The translations under genes and the position numbers were made by a program. Under the pieces are notes generated by a model. The model searched no databases. It saw only the letters and a program-made list of their open reading frames with translations, and had not been told where the DNA came from. This document shows, piece after piece, positions 23,595-35,839 of a DNA stretch of 64,000 nt (positions are counted from its first letter, which is position 1; each line of letters starts with the position of its first letter). The DNA comes from Boswellia sacra. Taxonomy: Eukaryota; Streptophyta; Magnoliopsida; Sapindales; Burseraceae. The stretch is taken from positions 310,001-374,000 of the forward strand of contig SNVD02012239.1 of NCBI GenBank assembly GCA_013180625.2, written 5' to 3'.

Positions 23595-24062
23595 TTTGAG
23601 TCGCTGCTGGATTGAGTTCAAAAATGAATTCTTGGAATTTGTTGATCACATCCTCAACAGTTGAAGCAGTGACCAAGACTTCCCACGCTGACTATGAAAT
23701 GAAGTTTTTTTTCATAGCTTGATCTATAAGAAACAACAAACTATTAAAGAAATATTTTACATTTAACAAATCGATTGGGTTTTGGTGGATATTTAGTTGG
23801 AACCAGGAGGCTATCTAAAAAATTTCTTCTAAGGTGCCAAAACCACCTGCTAAAGCTATGAACGCATCAGAATAAGCAAGCATATGAGCCAGGTTTTTGT
23901 GCATGGATATGACTCGAAGTTCATCCCGAACTATTTTCCCAGTTATATTTTGTACATCTGAAGGAGCAGGAATAATACCTAATATTCGGCTCCCTCATAA
24001 GAATGTAGTTGTAGAAACACACCCTATTAACCCAAAGGCTACCCCCTCCCTATATGACATTT
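23595..24062 (-). pseudogene. LOG-like cytokinin phosphoribohydrolase pseudogene carried by the retrotransposon
   Basis: On the minus strand one frame reads YREGVAFGLIGCVS, GIIPAPSDVQNITGKIV, RVISMHKNLAHMLAYSDAFI, ALAGGFGTLEEIF, a stop, then QLNIHQNPIDLLNV, SLLFLIDQAMKKNFIS, a stop, and WEVLVTASTVEDVINKFQEF. This is the lysine-decarboxylase-like/LOG fold. The PGGxGTxEE signature is changed to AGGFGTLEE, and at least three stops are present. LOG enzymes release active cytokinin from its nucleotide. About 155 codons run without any intron although plant LOG genes have several, so I infer a cDNA-derived copy. It is in the same orientation as the retrotransposon and sits where extra 3' genes occur in this lineage. 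Confidence 0.82.
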
Positions 24063-24289
24063 ATGTTCCTAGCAGTTAATACCCTACCCAAGTTCTCTGT
24101 TGCCCTCACAAAGTCACTATCTCTTTTAGGTTAAGATCCATACAATACAAATATCTTTCGGAATCTCTGAACTGATGTTCTCTCCATTTTTACACTCGCC
24201 TTTTCTATTTGTATGATAATTAAGTACATGAGGTGTTGTATTCATGGAGGTAAAAAGAGATGAAAGTTATTACATTTGACACATGGAGG

Positions 24290-24545
24290 TGAAAAATTAG
24301 GTGGGAGCTGATCGATATGCAATTAAGGCTCACCCACACAATGAAATCGATTCCCTTCCCCTTAGTTAAAACATGTGCACCTGCTTTTCGATGGGAAATA
24401 ATCGATGCATTATGGCTTTCATTTGTAAAACGTGAGGACAGTTGTCAATAGGGGTTACTCGATGCATAATTATTACTCCTACTCTTATTGAAAATAAATA
24501 AGCCTGCTTTTGGTAAGAGGTTAATCAATGTATGCATTTGCTTCC
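24290..24545 (-). repeat. Short diverged tandem repeats in the retrotransposon 3' spacer
   Basis: Four copies of a motif of the form GGGnnTnATCGATGCAT, starting near 24300, 24392, 24453 and 24516, each followed by a CTTCCCCnACAC-like or related block. Spacing is 60-90 bp. Confidence 0.45.
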
Positions 24546-24759
24546 CCCACACTTGTCTCCTACTTTCACTTCATGGGTAACCGTGTGGTCTGTCAAAAGT
24601 AAAAGACATCTTTGACTTGAAAATTAAAACAGTTAAAAACAATAATTTAAAATAAAATAAACAAATCAAAATCTTAAAAGAAATAAACAAATGACAAAAA
24701 TAACCCCAATTCACACAGTAAACAAATAAATATAAACACTCCAAAAATATTAAATAATA

Positions 24760-25905
24760 AACATAAAAGATCAAACTCGTAGGTTGCCTCCCAAGTAGCG
24801 CTTGATTTAACATCATGAGCTCGACATTACTGCAAAACAATATGAAACAAACAAGTAAACAAAATTAGGAAAAAAAATAAATAGCAAGTAAAAATCAAAC
24901 ACAAAAACAACCAAGTAAAAGAAAATACATAAAGGAAATGGAAAGAGATTGAAAGTAGTTCAATCTCGTTCAACTAGAATGGGAGTCGAAGTCAAAATCT
25001 TCTTCAAAGATTTGAACATGTATGCAACTTCCTTGATCTCCTCATATTTTGGAAGGATTAGATCCTCTCTTAATTGAGGATAAATGAGATGGTCAGACAA
25101 TGGCTAGAGCTCAATATGTTCTTGAAGCAATGGTTGCAACCTTGAAGTATTGGCATCAAGATCTTCACTTTTCAGTTTGTAAGCCAAATGAGGTTGTTGT
25201 TTGCTCTCCAAAGAAATATCCATAATGTCTACCGCATGTTGGGATTAATGTTCCATGATTTCGTCAAGTTGGCATGTGTGGTGGTTGTTCCCAGCTTTTT
25301 TGGAAATGTCATGGGGTTGGTCAAGTTTTTCCTCACTTGTCAATGCAACAACCTTCACTTCCATTTCAAAGATTGTTTCAGAACTACTTGAAAATGCTTC
25401 TTGAGCCCTTATTGAAATCTGAGTCTCTAATTGGCTCATTTGCATTTAAAAAATTATCATGGAAGTTGTTTGGTTTTGTTGTATGATCTGTGATTCAACC
25501 ATAAAATGAGAGGTGCTTGCTGAAAATTCAGCAATGCTTTTTGAACATTTAGACATATTGGCATCGAGTTTAGCAAAAAATTTCCTCCAAACTACTTTTC
25601 TCTTCATTAGGCTGAACAAACAGAGAATTAAAAGAATTAAGATCATTGGCCCATGAGTGGTTGGGAAAATTTGTCCAAGATGAATTATATGTTTAGGTAA
25701 ATGTTTAGGTATGTGTTTGGGAAATGATAGTACTGTTGCTCTTGAAAATTTGGCACATACTTGGTTTGGTAAGTGTTTGGGAATGCAAAGGGGTTCCCAA
25801 CTATGCAATCAATGCTACAATGATCTCCATCACAACAATCACATACAACATTCACATTCAAATTTCACAAGTGCTTCAACATCACTGCAAATCAACTCCA
25901 ACAAG
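24760..25905 (-). pseudogene. gag C-terminal remnant joined to the 3' region
   Basis: On the minus strand the frame shows PFAFPNTYQT and FPNHSWAND, resembling the HPNFSW repeat region of Athila-type gag. It continues with LEEIFAKLDANMSKCSKSIA and, after an in-frame TAA, QLETQISIRAQEAFSSSSE, the coiled-coil tail. Downstream, HIEL then PLSDHLIYPQL corresponds to the ELKPLPDHLKY-type junction before reverse transcriptase. Pol then ends abruptly, and near 24800 the sequence is already the 3' phrase GCTACTTGGGAGGCAACCTA, typical of this retrotransposon group. The element therefore lost its pol gene by internal deletion. Confidence 0.72.
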
Positions 25906-27029
25906 TTTATCACAAGGAATTAAAATTCAAAAATTGGAAAACAACACTCAATTCTACAAATTAACTTAACAAAATCCAAGAATTACAACAAGTGTCCAAG
26001 ACAATCAGTCAAGCAATGCACTCCTTCAAAACAATTCCATAATAATTAGAAATGAAACACAATAAATCCTCGACTATACAAAATCACCAAGTCAATTTCG
26101 ACAACACATCAAACTATCAACAATTCTCAACCAAAATATCACCATTGAACAACTTCACAAAACTTAGTACATAACTGAGCAAAACACAGTCGCAATTCAC
26201 ATAGTGTAATTTTTAAAGTTAAATCACAATCCTCAAATCTAGAATACATACACAACGAACTTACATTACTACAACAAAAATTAAACAAATCATAACCAAA
26301 TCAATAATATCTTTTATTATTGTTATTATTTAAAAATGGAAAAAAATGAAATTGCTTTGGTGGCTCTCGGCTTGGGTGGAAAAGAGATATGTGGGATCGA
26401 TTTTGATGGTGTAGAGAAGGGAGTTCATGGAAGCTCGAAGGAGGGCAGAGTTGTGCTGTGGTTGTTCTTGGTGAAGATAGGTGAAGAATTGGTAGAGTAT
26501 GGAGGCTTGGATCTCTCGGTTTGGACTAGTTGAAGAGGAGTGGCGGCTGTTGAAATCTGGAAAAGAAGAAGAACAAGGTGGTGATAGGTGGCTAGTGGCG
26601 ATAGAGGTGGTTTAGGTGGTGGTGATCCGAAGCTTAGATGGAGCTTTTGGAGGTGTTCCCGTAGTTGTTTAAGGTTGGTGATGAAGGAACAATGGTAGGT
26701 GAAGTCCCGATCTACATTTTGGTGGCGGTGGTGATGTCTCACTCACCGGTGATCGGTGATTAACAGTAATTCTGATTATGAACAGTGGCGGTGATGGGAG
26801 AAGAAGGAGTTGACCAATCAAAACTGAAAATAACATGTAAGTGTTGAACCAAAATAAAAATTAAACACACTAAAACAACAAACAATTATATATAAGGACT
26901 ATAAGAAAAATAAATACAAATTAAAAAACAAAGAAGACAATAAAAATACAAAATGAAATTAAATACAAGCAACACACAGATTCAAACTAAAATAGAGCTA
27001 ATTTGTTTCGATATTAATAAACAAGACAG
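25906..27029 (-). other. Retrotransposon 5' internal region
   Basis: Between the primer-binding site and gag. AT-rich, except for 26330-26800, which is G/T-rich (read from the plus strand), rich in GGTGG motifs, and contains the near-palindrome TCACCGGTGATCGGTGA. Open frames exist on both strands but resemble no known protein. This part could be another captured fragment. Confidence 0.4.
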
Positions 27030-27047
27030 TCCCCGGTAGTGGTGCTA
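27030..27047 (-). other. Retrotransposon primer-binding site (tRNA-Asp type)
   Basis: On the minus strand TAGCACCACTACCGGGGA, a mutated version of the TGGCGCCGTTGCCGGGGA complement of tRNA-Asp used by Athila/Tat elements, six bases inside the LTR. Confidence 0.8.
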
Positions 27048-27053
27048 AAAACT

Positions 27054-28408
27054 TGTTGCATAAATCCGCAAGTATGCAGAATCGTACAAGTTATACAGAT
27101 ATGAGTCCAGATATCGTCCCACGAGGACTGTGGTTACTAAGTACCCAAATTTTTTTAACTCTTATTTGATTTGAATAAATGAAATTGAGATTTGAATTAC
27201 AAGAAAATTAATCAACAACAATTAAAATAAAGTTAACACTAAGAAAATACAGTTACAAAAATAAAAAGGGAATATAATGACACAACGCTCTAGGGTTTGA
27301 TTTCACGAAGATTAATCCACTTAAGTTGTTAAATTCAATAACATTAGCCTTATTCCTAATTATTGCCAATCGATTTCACTGATTTAATTGTTATTCTTTC
27401 TCAAGCAACAATAATGTATATTAATATATTAGAATCACATCTCTGTCTTATCTAAATTCACTATTAATACCCATTAAGCACAAAAATCAATAAGATTGCA
27501 CAAACCACATTCATATCTTTATCTCATATTGATTTAAGGCAAATTAACTTAGGATTAACATGAATATCACTTCTCAGTCTCAATTCATATCTCAAATCAT
27601 ACAAAAGCTCATCAAGCTTTCACAAGCATTAAGCATATAATTAAATTGCTCAACAATCATGGAGCAAATAACTAATATATTAAATTTAATTAACTAGAAT
27701 ATCATCATTCGGCTACATCTTAACCCTAGAAGACAGAACTTAATTCATACTAAAAATACACACAACAAACATAATTAAAAGGAAAGGAAAAGGAAAACTA
27801 GACTGTTGGAGATAAATCTGGTGACTACGAGCTTTTGACACCGAAAATTGCCGTGCCAACTGCCACAGGACGTGAGAGAGTTTATCTCTCTAAGGGAAGA
27901 AGAGTTCTTCCCCCAAATAGGAGATCCCCTAAAATGAAGTAGAACACCCTATCTATAGGCCAGGGGCAAAATGTACAAATTCAAAGCTTCAGCATCAGGG
28001 GGCCAACTGTAAAATTCTAAACTAGCTACAGTGCCCGCCAGTATTACAAAATTACAATTTTACCCTTTTGTACAAAAATACATATAACATACAAAACTCT
28101 GATTGATGAACTATAAACTTCTTTCGAAAATAGACTTCTGGGGCTTTCTAACGATATATCACATGCACTCTGATTCGTTGCATATTAGTACAAAAAAAAT
28201 CCGAGAAGTTGACTATCCATTTTAAAGATAATGACTATAATTGCTCAAATTGCCGTATTTTTGCTTGCAAAATTCTCCACATTCGTACTCCAATATTATT
28301 TAACCTTCACAAACACAAAATACATGTAAAACTAACAAAAATACCCGAACTCTGATAGAATATTAAGCTTAAAGATACTGAAATTGTGAGTATAAAACTC
28401 ACTCATCA
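27054..28408 (-). repeat. Right LTR (5' LTR of the minus-strand element)
   Basis: 1355 bp, uninterrupted. It serves as the reference for the empty CACTA site: ACTAATATATTAAATTT occurs where the left LTR carries the 8.3-kb insertion. Confidence 0.92.
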
Positions 28409-29079
28409 AAAAGCTCAAGTACGAGAAATCTTTCCAGTAGATCTAAAGCCATATCTATCATTATAAATAAATGATGATTAGCTGTAGATAAGTTTGAGTA
28501 AAATATGCAAGTAACGTTCGTTGTATATAATTTATAAGAAACAAATTTCAATTGGCAATTTTATATAGCTATATGAACTCATCATAGATTTCATCAATAG
28601 TCAAACAATTGAGAAGTGTGGCACAACTCCTATCAGGATTTTTGGACTGAACAATTCATGGGGAGTCTTTGTGTAAAGATAACGAAACATATCTCTTGAG
28701 CCAAAAATGAATGCAGTAACAATTGTGATTAGGCCGTGTTTGTCCTTAATAATAACCAAATTGGAATCCCTCTCCAGCATTGCCTACCATCTCTTGGCAT
28801 CCGTTAATGGCAGCAATAGAGAAGGTTGTGCACCCCATCTCATTTGTCATTTCTAAGAATGTTGTTTCCAATTCTCACTTCATCAACTCCTTCACAATCC
28901 CTATTTGTTTGGCCAAAACCACAACATGAAGAACAGTGTCACCATTCACATATCCTTGCCCTTAGAGCATCAGGGTTCTCTTTGAGGAAGCTTCTTGCAG
29001 CCTCCCAATTACCTTTCTCCATATCCTTATATAGGTTGCGATAGTATGAGATTATAGATTTTTTTAGCAATTTAGAATA
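28409..29079 (-). pseudogene. Ankyrin copy A, ankyrin-repeat exon segment
   Basis: Minus strand: YKDMEKGNWEAARSFLKENP opens the first ankyrin region, followed by VLHVVVLAKQIGIVKELM, then MTNEMGCTTFSIAAINGCQE, LERDSNLVIIKDKHGLI and RYLYTKTPHELFSP. Small frameshifts separate these blocks. The left 190 bp match copy B just beyond the point where the retrotransposon landed. The last nine bases (29071-29079) are the left copy of the Kaonashi MULE target duplication. In the live family these repeats mediate protein contacts on the cytosolic side of the membrane. Confidence 0.82.
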
Positions 29080-29584
29080 GGAAAAATTGAAAAAATAGAC
29101 ACTATTAGGGGACTTAAATGAAATATAGACATAACATAAAAAATTTTCATGCCATAGACACTTTCTTCACCAAATGACTAAAATACTCTTAAAAATTCAA
29201 TTTATTCCTAAAGTGTTGATTTTCCTCTTCAGGGACTGAGAGACATATATTTACAAAACCCCTTAACACTGTTCGATGCAATCCGACACGACCATCCTTG
29301 AGGAAAGAAGCAAGACGACGCAGAGAGATGCAAGAACTGACACTCGGGTAAGTATTTTCGTTGGTTTTTTCGTAGTTTTAGTAATTTTTTTGGTTGTTTT
29401 CTGGATTGTTTGATTTGAGCTAGATTTTAGAGATTTTGAATTAGGGATTTGAGTTTCCGATCAATTTTTGAACTTATTTTGTGTTTATGCGGCTAAATGA
29501 AGTGTTATTAGTTGATTTTTGTGGTTTGATGTGTATGAAAATGGTGAAAACCAATGGTTTTTGTCGCAACGAAGATGATGGTGA

Positions 29585-30050
29585 GTGTCAATTTTTGTTC
29601 GGCACCGCTCGACATACGACACCTTTGTGTCGAGTCCTGTCAGATGTACGAACCGACACTCGACATCAGAGAATTTTTGAAGACATCGAGTGTCAATTTC
29701 ATGAAAACTAACATATCGATGTCTCGAACCATGTATCCGATACTCAACATCTCTCTAAAGAATGTCGAGTGTCGGTTTTATGTAAGATTACCTGATGCCG
29801 AGTGTCGGATGAAAGTGAAAATAATTGTGTCGAGTGTCGGATACATTACCCGACTAGTCGAGTGTCAGATTCTGGATTTAGAATCCGACACTCGACTAGT
29901 CGGACATCACATCCAACACAGTCGTATTGTCAGATGTTAGACCTAGCGTATCCGACAAAAGTTTCATCCGACAAAGTTTCGTTGATTTCTGTCTATCGAG
30001 CGCTTCGAGTTTCGTCGAGTGTGTCGAGCGTTTTGAGAAGTTGCTTGTCT
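29585..30050. repeat. Left subterminal TCGAGTGTC repeat cluster of the MULE
   Basis: The short motif TCGAGTGTCGG/GACACTCGAC and one-base variants recur many times in both orientations, at irregular 20-60 bp spacing. The opposite end of the element (38735-39110) has the mirror cluster. CG-rich compared with surrounding DNA. Confidence 0.75.
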
Positions 30051-32711
30051 TAGCCTTGTTTTTTTAATCTTTTTGCATTATATTTAACTATGACGGACTT
30101 TGTTTTTGCAGGTTGAAGCAAATGACAAATGAATTTGTACTATCATTCACCCTGAAGACACCGTATGATGAGCACTATCATGCGGTTATCACAAATTTGG
30201 CAGGATTGGACTGTATAGAATGGATTCGCGCAAAGTTAAGTGCAAGGCAAAAAAAATATTTCGTAATACATATTTTGGGTTTCTCCTAGACATTCGAGAG
30301 CTGTCCTTTCCATCTCAGTTAGTGCACAATGTGCTTCTATGAGAGGTTAACATAGTGGGGTACGATAAAGAAATGTGGTTCTTTATTGAAGGTAATAATA
30401 TGGTTTTGAACTACAATGTAGTTAAATAATTTTATTTTTGAGCATCTGGTATTTGTAGTTATGTTTTTTGTTACCATTATTGGTATCTTATATTTTTTCT
30501 TCCTTCTTTCCAAGAAGACTGATTCGTTTTTCTGCCCACGAGTTCGATTTGATCACCGGATTGAGATTTGCTTCCATCGTGTCACCAATACCGACTGTCT
30601 TGAATCTGTGCTCTTTGTTGGATATGTATTTCGAGGGCGAGGACTTGGAGCCCATGGATTTCTATCCGAGACTTCGCAGATTAGATGTGTCAGCTATACC
30701 AAACGAGGATGTTGTAAAGCTGGAATTATATTACGTGCTCGAGCATTTTTTCATAGCACAGGATTGACACTGATATGTCTCCCGTGTATGGTTGAATTTC
30801 GTGAACACATTCGATGATTTTAATAATTATAAATAGGTTTCAGTGTCTTACTAGAAGACACTTAAAGGAATGAAAAATGCTTTGGATGGGAGGTTAGGAA
30901 GGTATAAGAAGCGAGCTAAAGCGAAGAATAAGAAGACGAAGGGGAAAGGAAAGCAGTACGAGAGGTATAACTTAGAAGAGTGCCCGTACGCTATTCAAGT
31001 ACATACTGAAAAACAAATATGTTGACGTGTTTATTAGTTTCTTTAAGTTACAAATTTAAATACCATCTGTCACTAAAAAACCCTTATGTTATTAAGGTTT
31101 GGTTGTATGAGATTGTGCCATACATTGGCGTGACATATGGGTGAACGGTTGATGGGGAGAGGATACCGCGCTTGTTGAAGTGGGAGACAAAGAAGACCCC
31201 ATCGGAGGACATCGTCAAATGTAATGTCCTGCTGGTTAGGAGGCAGGTATGTAAGGTTCTCCTGTCTTTTGAACTTTTCCTGTTAGTGGTCACAGCAAAT
31301 CACTATTTAATTTGATGGATTATTTGTTGATGCAGGCTTGTCCATTCGTCGTTTTTGGAGCCATCTGAGGTGGAGCAGATAACAGATTGGTATAGTAGGC
31401 TCATTGAAGTAGTTGGCATCCGAAGAGGTGCACATGTAGCTTGGGCGACATCTGTGGATGCTCTTTTAATGCCCGATGAGAGGATTGAGCCACTTCCAAC
31501 AGAGAATCCATTAGCTCCACCTTCTGCTGGTCAGAGTTCTCCTATTGGACCTGAGGTGGGGCCAGTCAGAGACATAACCAATGCTGCGGGTGAACATGTA
31601 TGGTCTCCGTAGCCTGCTTCCCCTATTAGACCTGAGGTGGGACCAGTCAGAGATACAACTAGTGTTGTGGGTGAACGTGTATGGTCTCTGTCGCCTACTT
31701 CCCCCGTTAGTCCTATACGTCTAGTAGACGAGAGTTACGATCATGAGGATCCTTCCGGAACTCATCCCCTTGGACATAGTCCTGTCAATAGACTTGATGT
31801 GGGGGCAGACATGGACAAAGCCGGTCCCCTCATTAGTCCTGTGCCTACCATGTTGGAAAGATATGGGCATATGGGAGATTCGATTCCTCCGTCGAGTGGT
31901 GCAACCACCTACTGTGACATTTCCCAACCTGTAGACAATGTCCCTTCAAGCTCGAAGTTATTTGATGAGAAAATACATTTGTATACTTGTCCGTTTACTT
32001 TGATGGTTGGTTGGTTTGTCGTGGTGATCCTGAATAATGATATACAGGCGTAGCCGTTCCATGATAGGTTTGAGAGCATAGTTCTGCGTGAGCTTGTAGG
32101 ACTTCGAGAGGAGATTGCAATGTTATGGGCGAAGAACAAGGATATACGGGAGGAGATAGTTCTTCTGCGTGAGGCTGTTCTTCTACTGGGTGGCCATTTC
32201 AGATACACTACCATGCATGGTACGTTGCACAAGTTAAAAAACGGATTTTGTGATTTCCATTTTGTCACACCGCTTAACCTGACGTTTTGGTTTGCTTTAA
32301 AATAGGATTCATATGGATGTTCGGGTGATGATGGTAAAGGTCAAGAGCCAATAGAACCTGAACCCTTGGACACAAGTGTTCATGCCACTGATGCTCTTCC
32401 CACGGGCTTCATTTCTCTTCGAGGTCGCCGTCTATTTCTGAGAAAGCATAAACAGAGCCCCTTTGTTAGTCCACCGGGTAGAAAGAGGGCAAGGGTTGAG
32501 CCCATTGTATAGTCGGAGGCCCCGGTTGTTCAGCCTGTAGAAAGACCAGATCTTTAGCCCCCCGAGGAGCCTATTGTACATCCTGGCGAGACCGCTGTCC
32601 AGGATACAGTCATTGTGTCGCACATGTCCTTGTTGACTCGAGTTCTACTATTTGACTCACGTGCCCCCATACCAGATACTGATTGCATCAACTTCGATGA
32701 ATGGCTAGAGG

Positions 32712-33762
32712 TAGGGGTGTGCATGGGTATGGTATGGTATGGTATTGCCATACCATCCCCCTACCCTCCATAGGTCGGGTTTTAAATTTTTATACCATAC
32801 CAGACCATTCTTGAATATAGTACCATACCACATCTCGGCATGGTAGGTTAGGGGCGAGTATGGTATGGTATTTTTGGGTGGTTGACCAAATCGACCAAAA
32901 TTTGGATAATGTTTTACCGTGTTTTTTTTAATGATTTTAAAGCTTTATTTATAGCTTTTTTTTCATGATTTTGATCCTTTTAGTTCTTATTTTGACATCA
33001 TTTAATATTATGATTATTAAATTTTGTACTAAATAAAAAATCAAACAATTACATATCCTTAACAATACAAATAATAAAGCAACTAAATATTTCATAACAA
33101 CACAAATAATCAAGTAACAACATATCTATAACAACATAAAAATATCAAGTAACTAAATATTCCATAACAACACATATACTCAAGCAATTAAATATCCATA
33201 ACAACACAAATAATAAGTAACTACATATCCAAATCCTTCTACAAAGTTCCAACCTTCAAGTCCAATCTTTAAGTCTTACAAAGTTTTCAACTTCCACTCT
33301 AGTACAAATTTAAAAAAATTAAAAAAAAAGAAAAGAAAAAAGAAATTATAATTCACTTAGAATATTAAAATTTAAAAAGAATGACAAAAGAAAGTTAGAA
33401 ATGAATATTACAATAAAATTATTGAAATTACTTCAAACTTTCCATGATTAGGGATTTAGGGTTACCAACCTTTTCATTATATACTCTATTACGATATATA
33501 ACACTCACACATACATATTATATATAACCAATTATATCATTACACAGACATAATTTTTAATTTTTGAAAAGAGGTATGATATGGTATGGTATGGTATTGT
33601 CGGGTTTTTTCAAAAATACCCGCCACCACACCATACCATGGGGTGTTTTCAAAATTTTTACCATACTATGCCTATTCTTTTCTTATACCCTACCCTACCT
33701 CCACCATACCATGGCGAGTATGTCGGGTTCGGGCGGGTGGACGAGTACCATGCGCACCCCTA
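32712..33762. mobile_element. hAT element inserted in the Ulp1-like gene
   Basis: Terminal inverted repeats TAGGGGTGTGCATGG and CCATGCGCACCCCTA, with an 8-bp target duplication GCTAGAGG (32704-32711)/GCTGGAGG (33763-33770), are diagnostic of hAT. Subterminal parts are dense in GGTATGGTATGG and its complement CCATACCATACC. The middle is AT-rich with no frame. Excising it rejoins the host reading frame (EWLE to DKVGDIDWAS). Confidence 0.93.
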
Positions 33763-34762
33763 GCTGGAGGACAAGGTGGGTGATATTGATTGGGCGTCTG
33801 CATCGCTGATCGTGAGTTCTTCAAGACGTTGATGATGCCATCAGAGTGGCTTGCATCTGAGGTTTGTTTAACTTATTCTCCTCTCCTCCAATATTGCAAT
33901 ATACATTTCAAATTTTATACATTGATGAAGGCTACTATGTGCAGCACATGGATAGCTACTTGTGGGTGTTACGTTGTAGAGCTCACGATATAGGCGTAGC
34001 CGGTATTCAGAGGTCTGCTTTCCTGGACACCACTTTTTGGGTAGGTATTTGCTAAACATCTGAATTTATATTTAATTTCTAATTCCTTCAATGTGGTAAC
34101 CGTACTCATGAAATTACAGTTAAAAGTAAAGTCATTGTGGGCACGATACTCAGATAGACTGGATGACATTAAATAGATGAATGAGGTCGATATAGTCCAG
34201 TTTGTCCTCAGGGAGATGCCCCTCGATGGACGACTGTGGGTCGATGTGGACAGGGTGAGTACATTTATATTCAATGTGTTAGTATGTGTAGTTTTATTTG
34301 AAATGTTGATCTCGATTTTCATGTTCTTAACTTCCTTTTCAACTCTATGTCTCTGTTAACATCCGAGACGATCATTGGGTAGCAGCTGAGGTGGATTTGA
34401 ATCGTCGTGCTGTAGTCATATATGACTCATGTATTACACACAGTTCTACCGACTCGGTCAGAGATGCAATTCAGTGTCTGGCAAAGTTGATACCCCATAT
34501 GGTGTCAATGGATGTTTATGGTCTTCCTAACTACCTCGCAACGCCATACGACATTAAGCGCATTGATGATGAGACCGAGGTGCCACTGTAGGAGGCTGGG
34601 GGAGGAGCATGCGACGTGTACTGTTTAAGGTACATGGAGTTCTTAACGGGGGGCGTTCTATTGACAACCTTTAAGACATTCGCGGATGAACTGCAGTGGC
34701 AAAGAATGACGTTACAACTTTGGGCTTACAAAGTTCGTCCACAAGAGAAGGAGGCTATCCTA

Positions 34763-35030
34763 GGCGTCACAGGGCCTGCCGAGGTTGCGACCGTCACAGG
34801 GCCCGCTGATGTTGTGCCTGCCGAGGTTAAGGCCATCACAGGGCCTGCCGATGTTGTGTCTGTCGAGGTTGAGGCCATCACATGGCCTGTCGATGTTCTG
34901 CCTATCGATGTTTTGCCTTTCGATGTTACAACCACCACTGGGACTGCCGATGTTTTCTTAGCCGATGTTGCGACCACTACAGGGACATCTGATGTTATGT
35001 CAGCGAACGTTGAGCAGCAGCCCAACGCGA
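34763..35030 (+). repeat. In-frame tandem repeat in the Ulp1-like C-terminus
   Basis: The 3' end of the peptidase frame consists of about six diverged repeats of 14-20 codons, each beginning VTGPAEV, ITGPADV or TTGTADV and ending with PAEV or ADV. The unit looks like a rapidly expanding low-complexity tail. Confidence 0.7.
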
Positions 35031-35041
35031 CTCCTTCTTGA

Positions 35042-35839
35042 TTTCGTGTCGTGTATATATTTTGTATAGTTACACATTTTTGTGGATATATAGTTTGTGG
35101 ATATTTACACATTTTTGTATCATATTTTGTTTAGTAGCATATGTTTTCTATGAATAGGGTATGGAAACTTGTAAATACATTTTATCCTGGATATATTGGT
35201 ACATACGTGTACATTTATACATGAATGTTTAGGCACAATACGTTCAATGTTTTATACATTGATGAAGCATATAAATTCGTGTCTCATACATGAAGGCTTT
35301 ATATTTATGCAAGAATGTTTTATACCTTGACGAAGCACATAAATGAGTGTCTCATATACGAATATTTATTTCAATGACAAAGCACATAAATTCTTAGCGG
35401 GAAAAATAATGTAAATTGCATACATTGACGAAGCATATAAATGAATGTTTCATACATGAAAGTATTATACATTGACAATAAATTCCTTTGAATGACAATA
35501 AGGCATGTATAAATGATATGTGCTGGCTTGACCATCTTTGTAGTTAAGAGAGTCTTACGCCTATAATATGCACAAATTCTTTCACCCAAGTATTTCTCCT
35601 TGTAAAGTCGAGTGAGCTCCGTGATCACATCTCTGTTGATCTTCCTTGATGTTACTTCTGGAGTTATAGTCACCTAAATAATTAATAAATACAAAATGAC
35701 AGTTGTTGCATTCTGAGGCTACGACATTAAATGAGAATAATGTAAATAGACTACGTCACTGATGGCAAACAAATAATATTACATAGACAAAAAAACCCCT
35801 TGCCTACATTTGATAGACATTATCCCCTGTCATGAAGTG
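35042..35839. other. Spacer between the convergent MULE genes
   Basis: Contains a diverged short repeat built from CATACATTGA, ACGAAGCATATAAAT and CATACATGAA units (about 35190-35480). A minus-strand open frame at 35371-35673 resembles nothing I know. Confidence 0.45.

Larger units (their letters stand above)
12270..28408 (-). mobile_element. Athila-like Ty3/gypsy LTR retrotransposon, pol deleted
   Basis: Two LTRs in direct orientation (12270-12901 plus 21229-21957, and 27054-28408) begin TG and end CATCA. The element reads right to left. Next to the right LTR is a primer-binding site resembling the tRNA-Asp complement used by Athila/Tat elements. A purine-rich tract (AAGTTTGAAGGTATT on the minus strand) abuts the left LTR. 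The interior of about 5.1 kb keeps a gag C-terminal remnant and the start of pol, then jumps to the 3' region, so protease, reverse transcriptase and integrase are lost. Flanks AAAAA/AAAAG and the aligned empty site in ankyrin copy B mark the insertion. The LTRs differ at roughly 10-15% of positions by eye, so the insertion is old. Confidence 0.86.
30122..35041 (+). pseudogene. DUF1985-Ulp1 (C48) protease pseudogene of the MULE
   Basis: The start at 30122 gives MTNEFVLSFTLKTPYDEHYH. The DUF1985 domain follows with DIRELSFPSQLVHNVLL and FSAHEFDLITGLRFAS, and an intron-separated piece VWLYEIVPYIGVTYG. A low-complexity linker (31355-32053) contains an 81-bp tandem duplication around GPEVGPVRDITN with an in-frame TAG. 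The C-terminal Ulp1 peptidase has DDHWVAAEVDLNRRAVVIYD, with the catalytic His and the following Asp. The Cys region is altered (GGGACDVYCLRYMEFL instead of the usual GDCGVY). Several stops and a hAT insertion at 32712-33762 break it. Ulp1 domains remove SUMO. Why MULEs carry one is unknown. Confidence 0.85.

Noticed and set aside
24600..24850. Hydrophobic minus-strand frame (about 24571-24840)
   Set aside because: AT-rich translation of retrotransposon 3' sequence, hydrophobic because of T-rich codons. No family recognised.
32554..32751. Minus-strand frame with TIPMHTPTSS-like residues at the hAT left end
   Set aside because: Produced by CCATACCAT repeats of the hAT terminus; not a gene.
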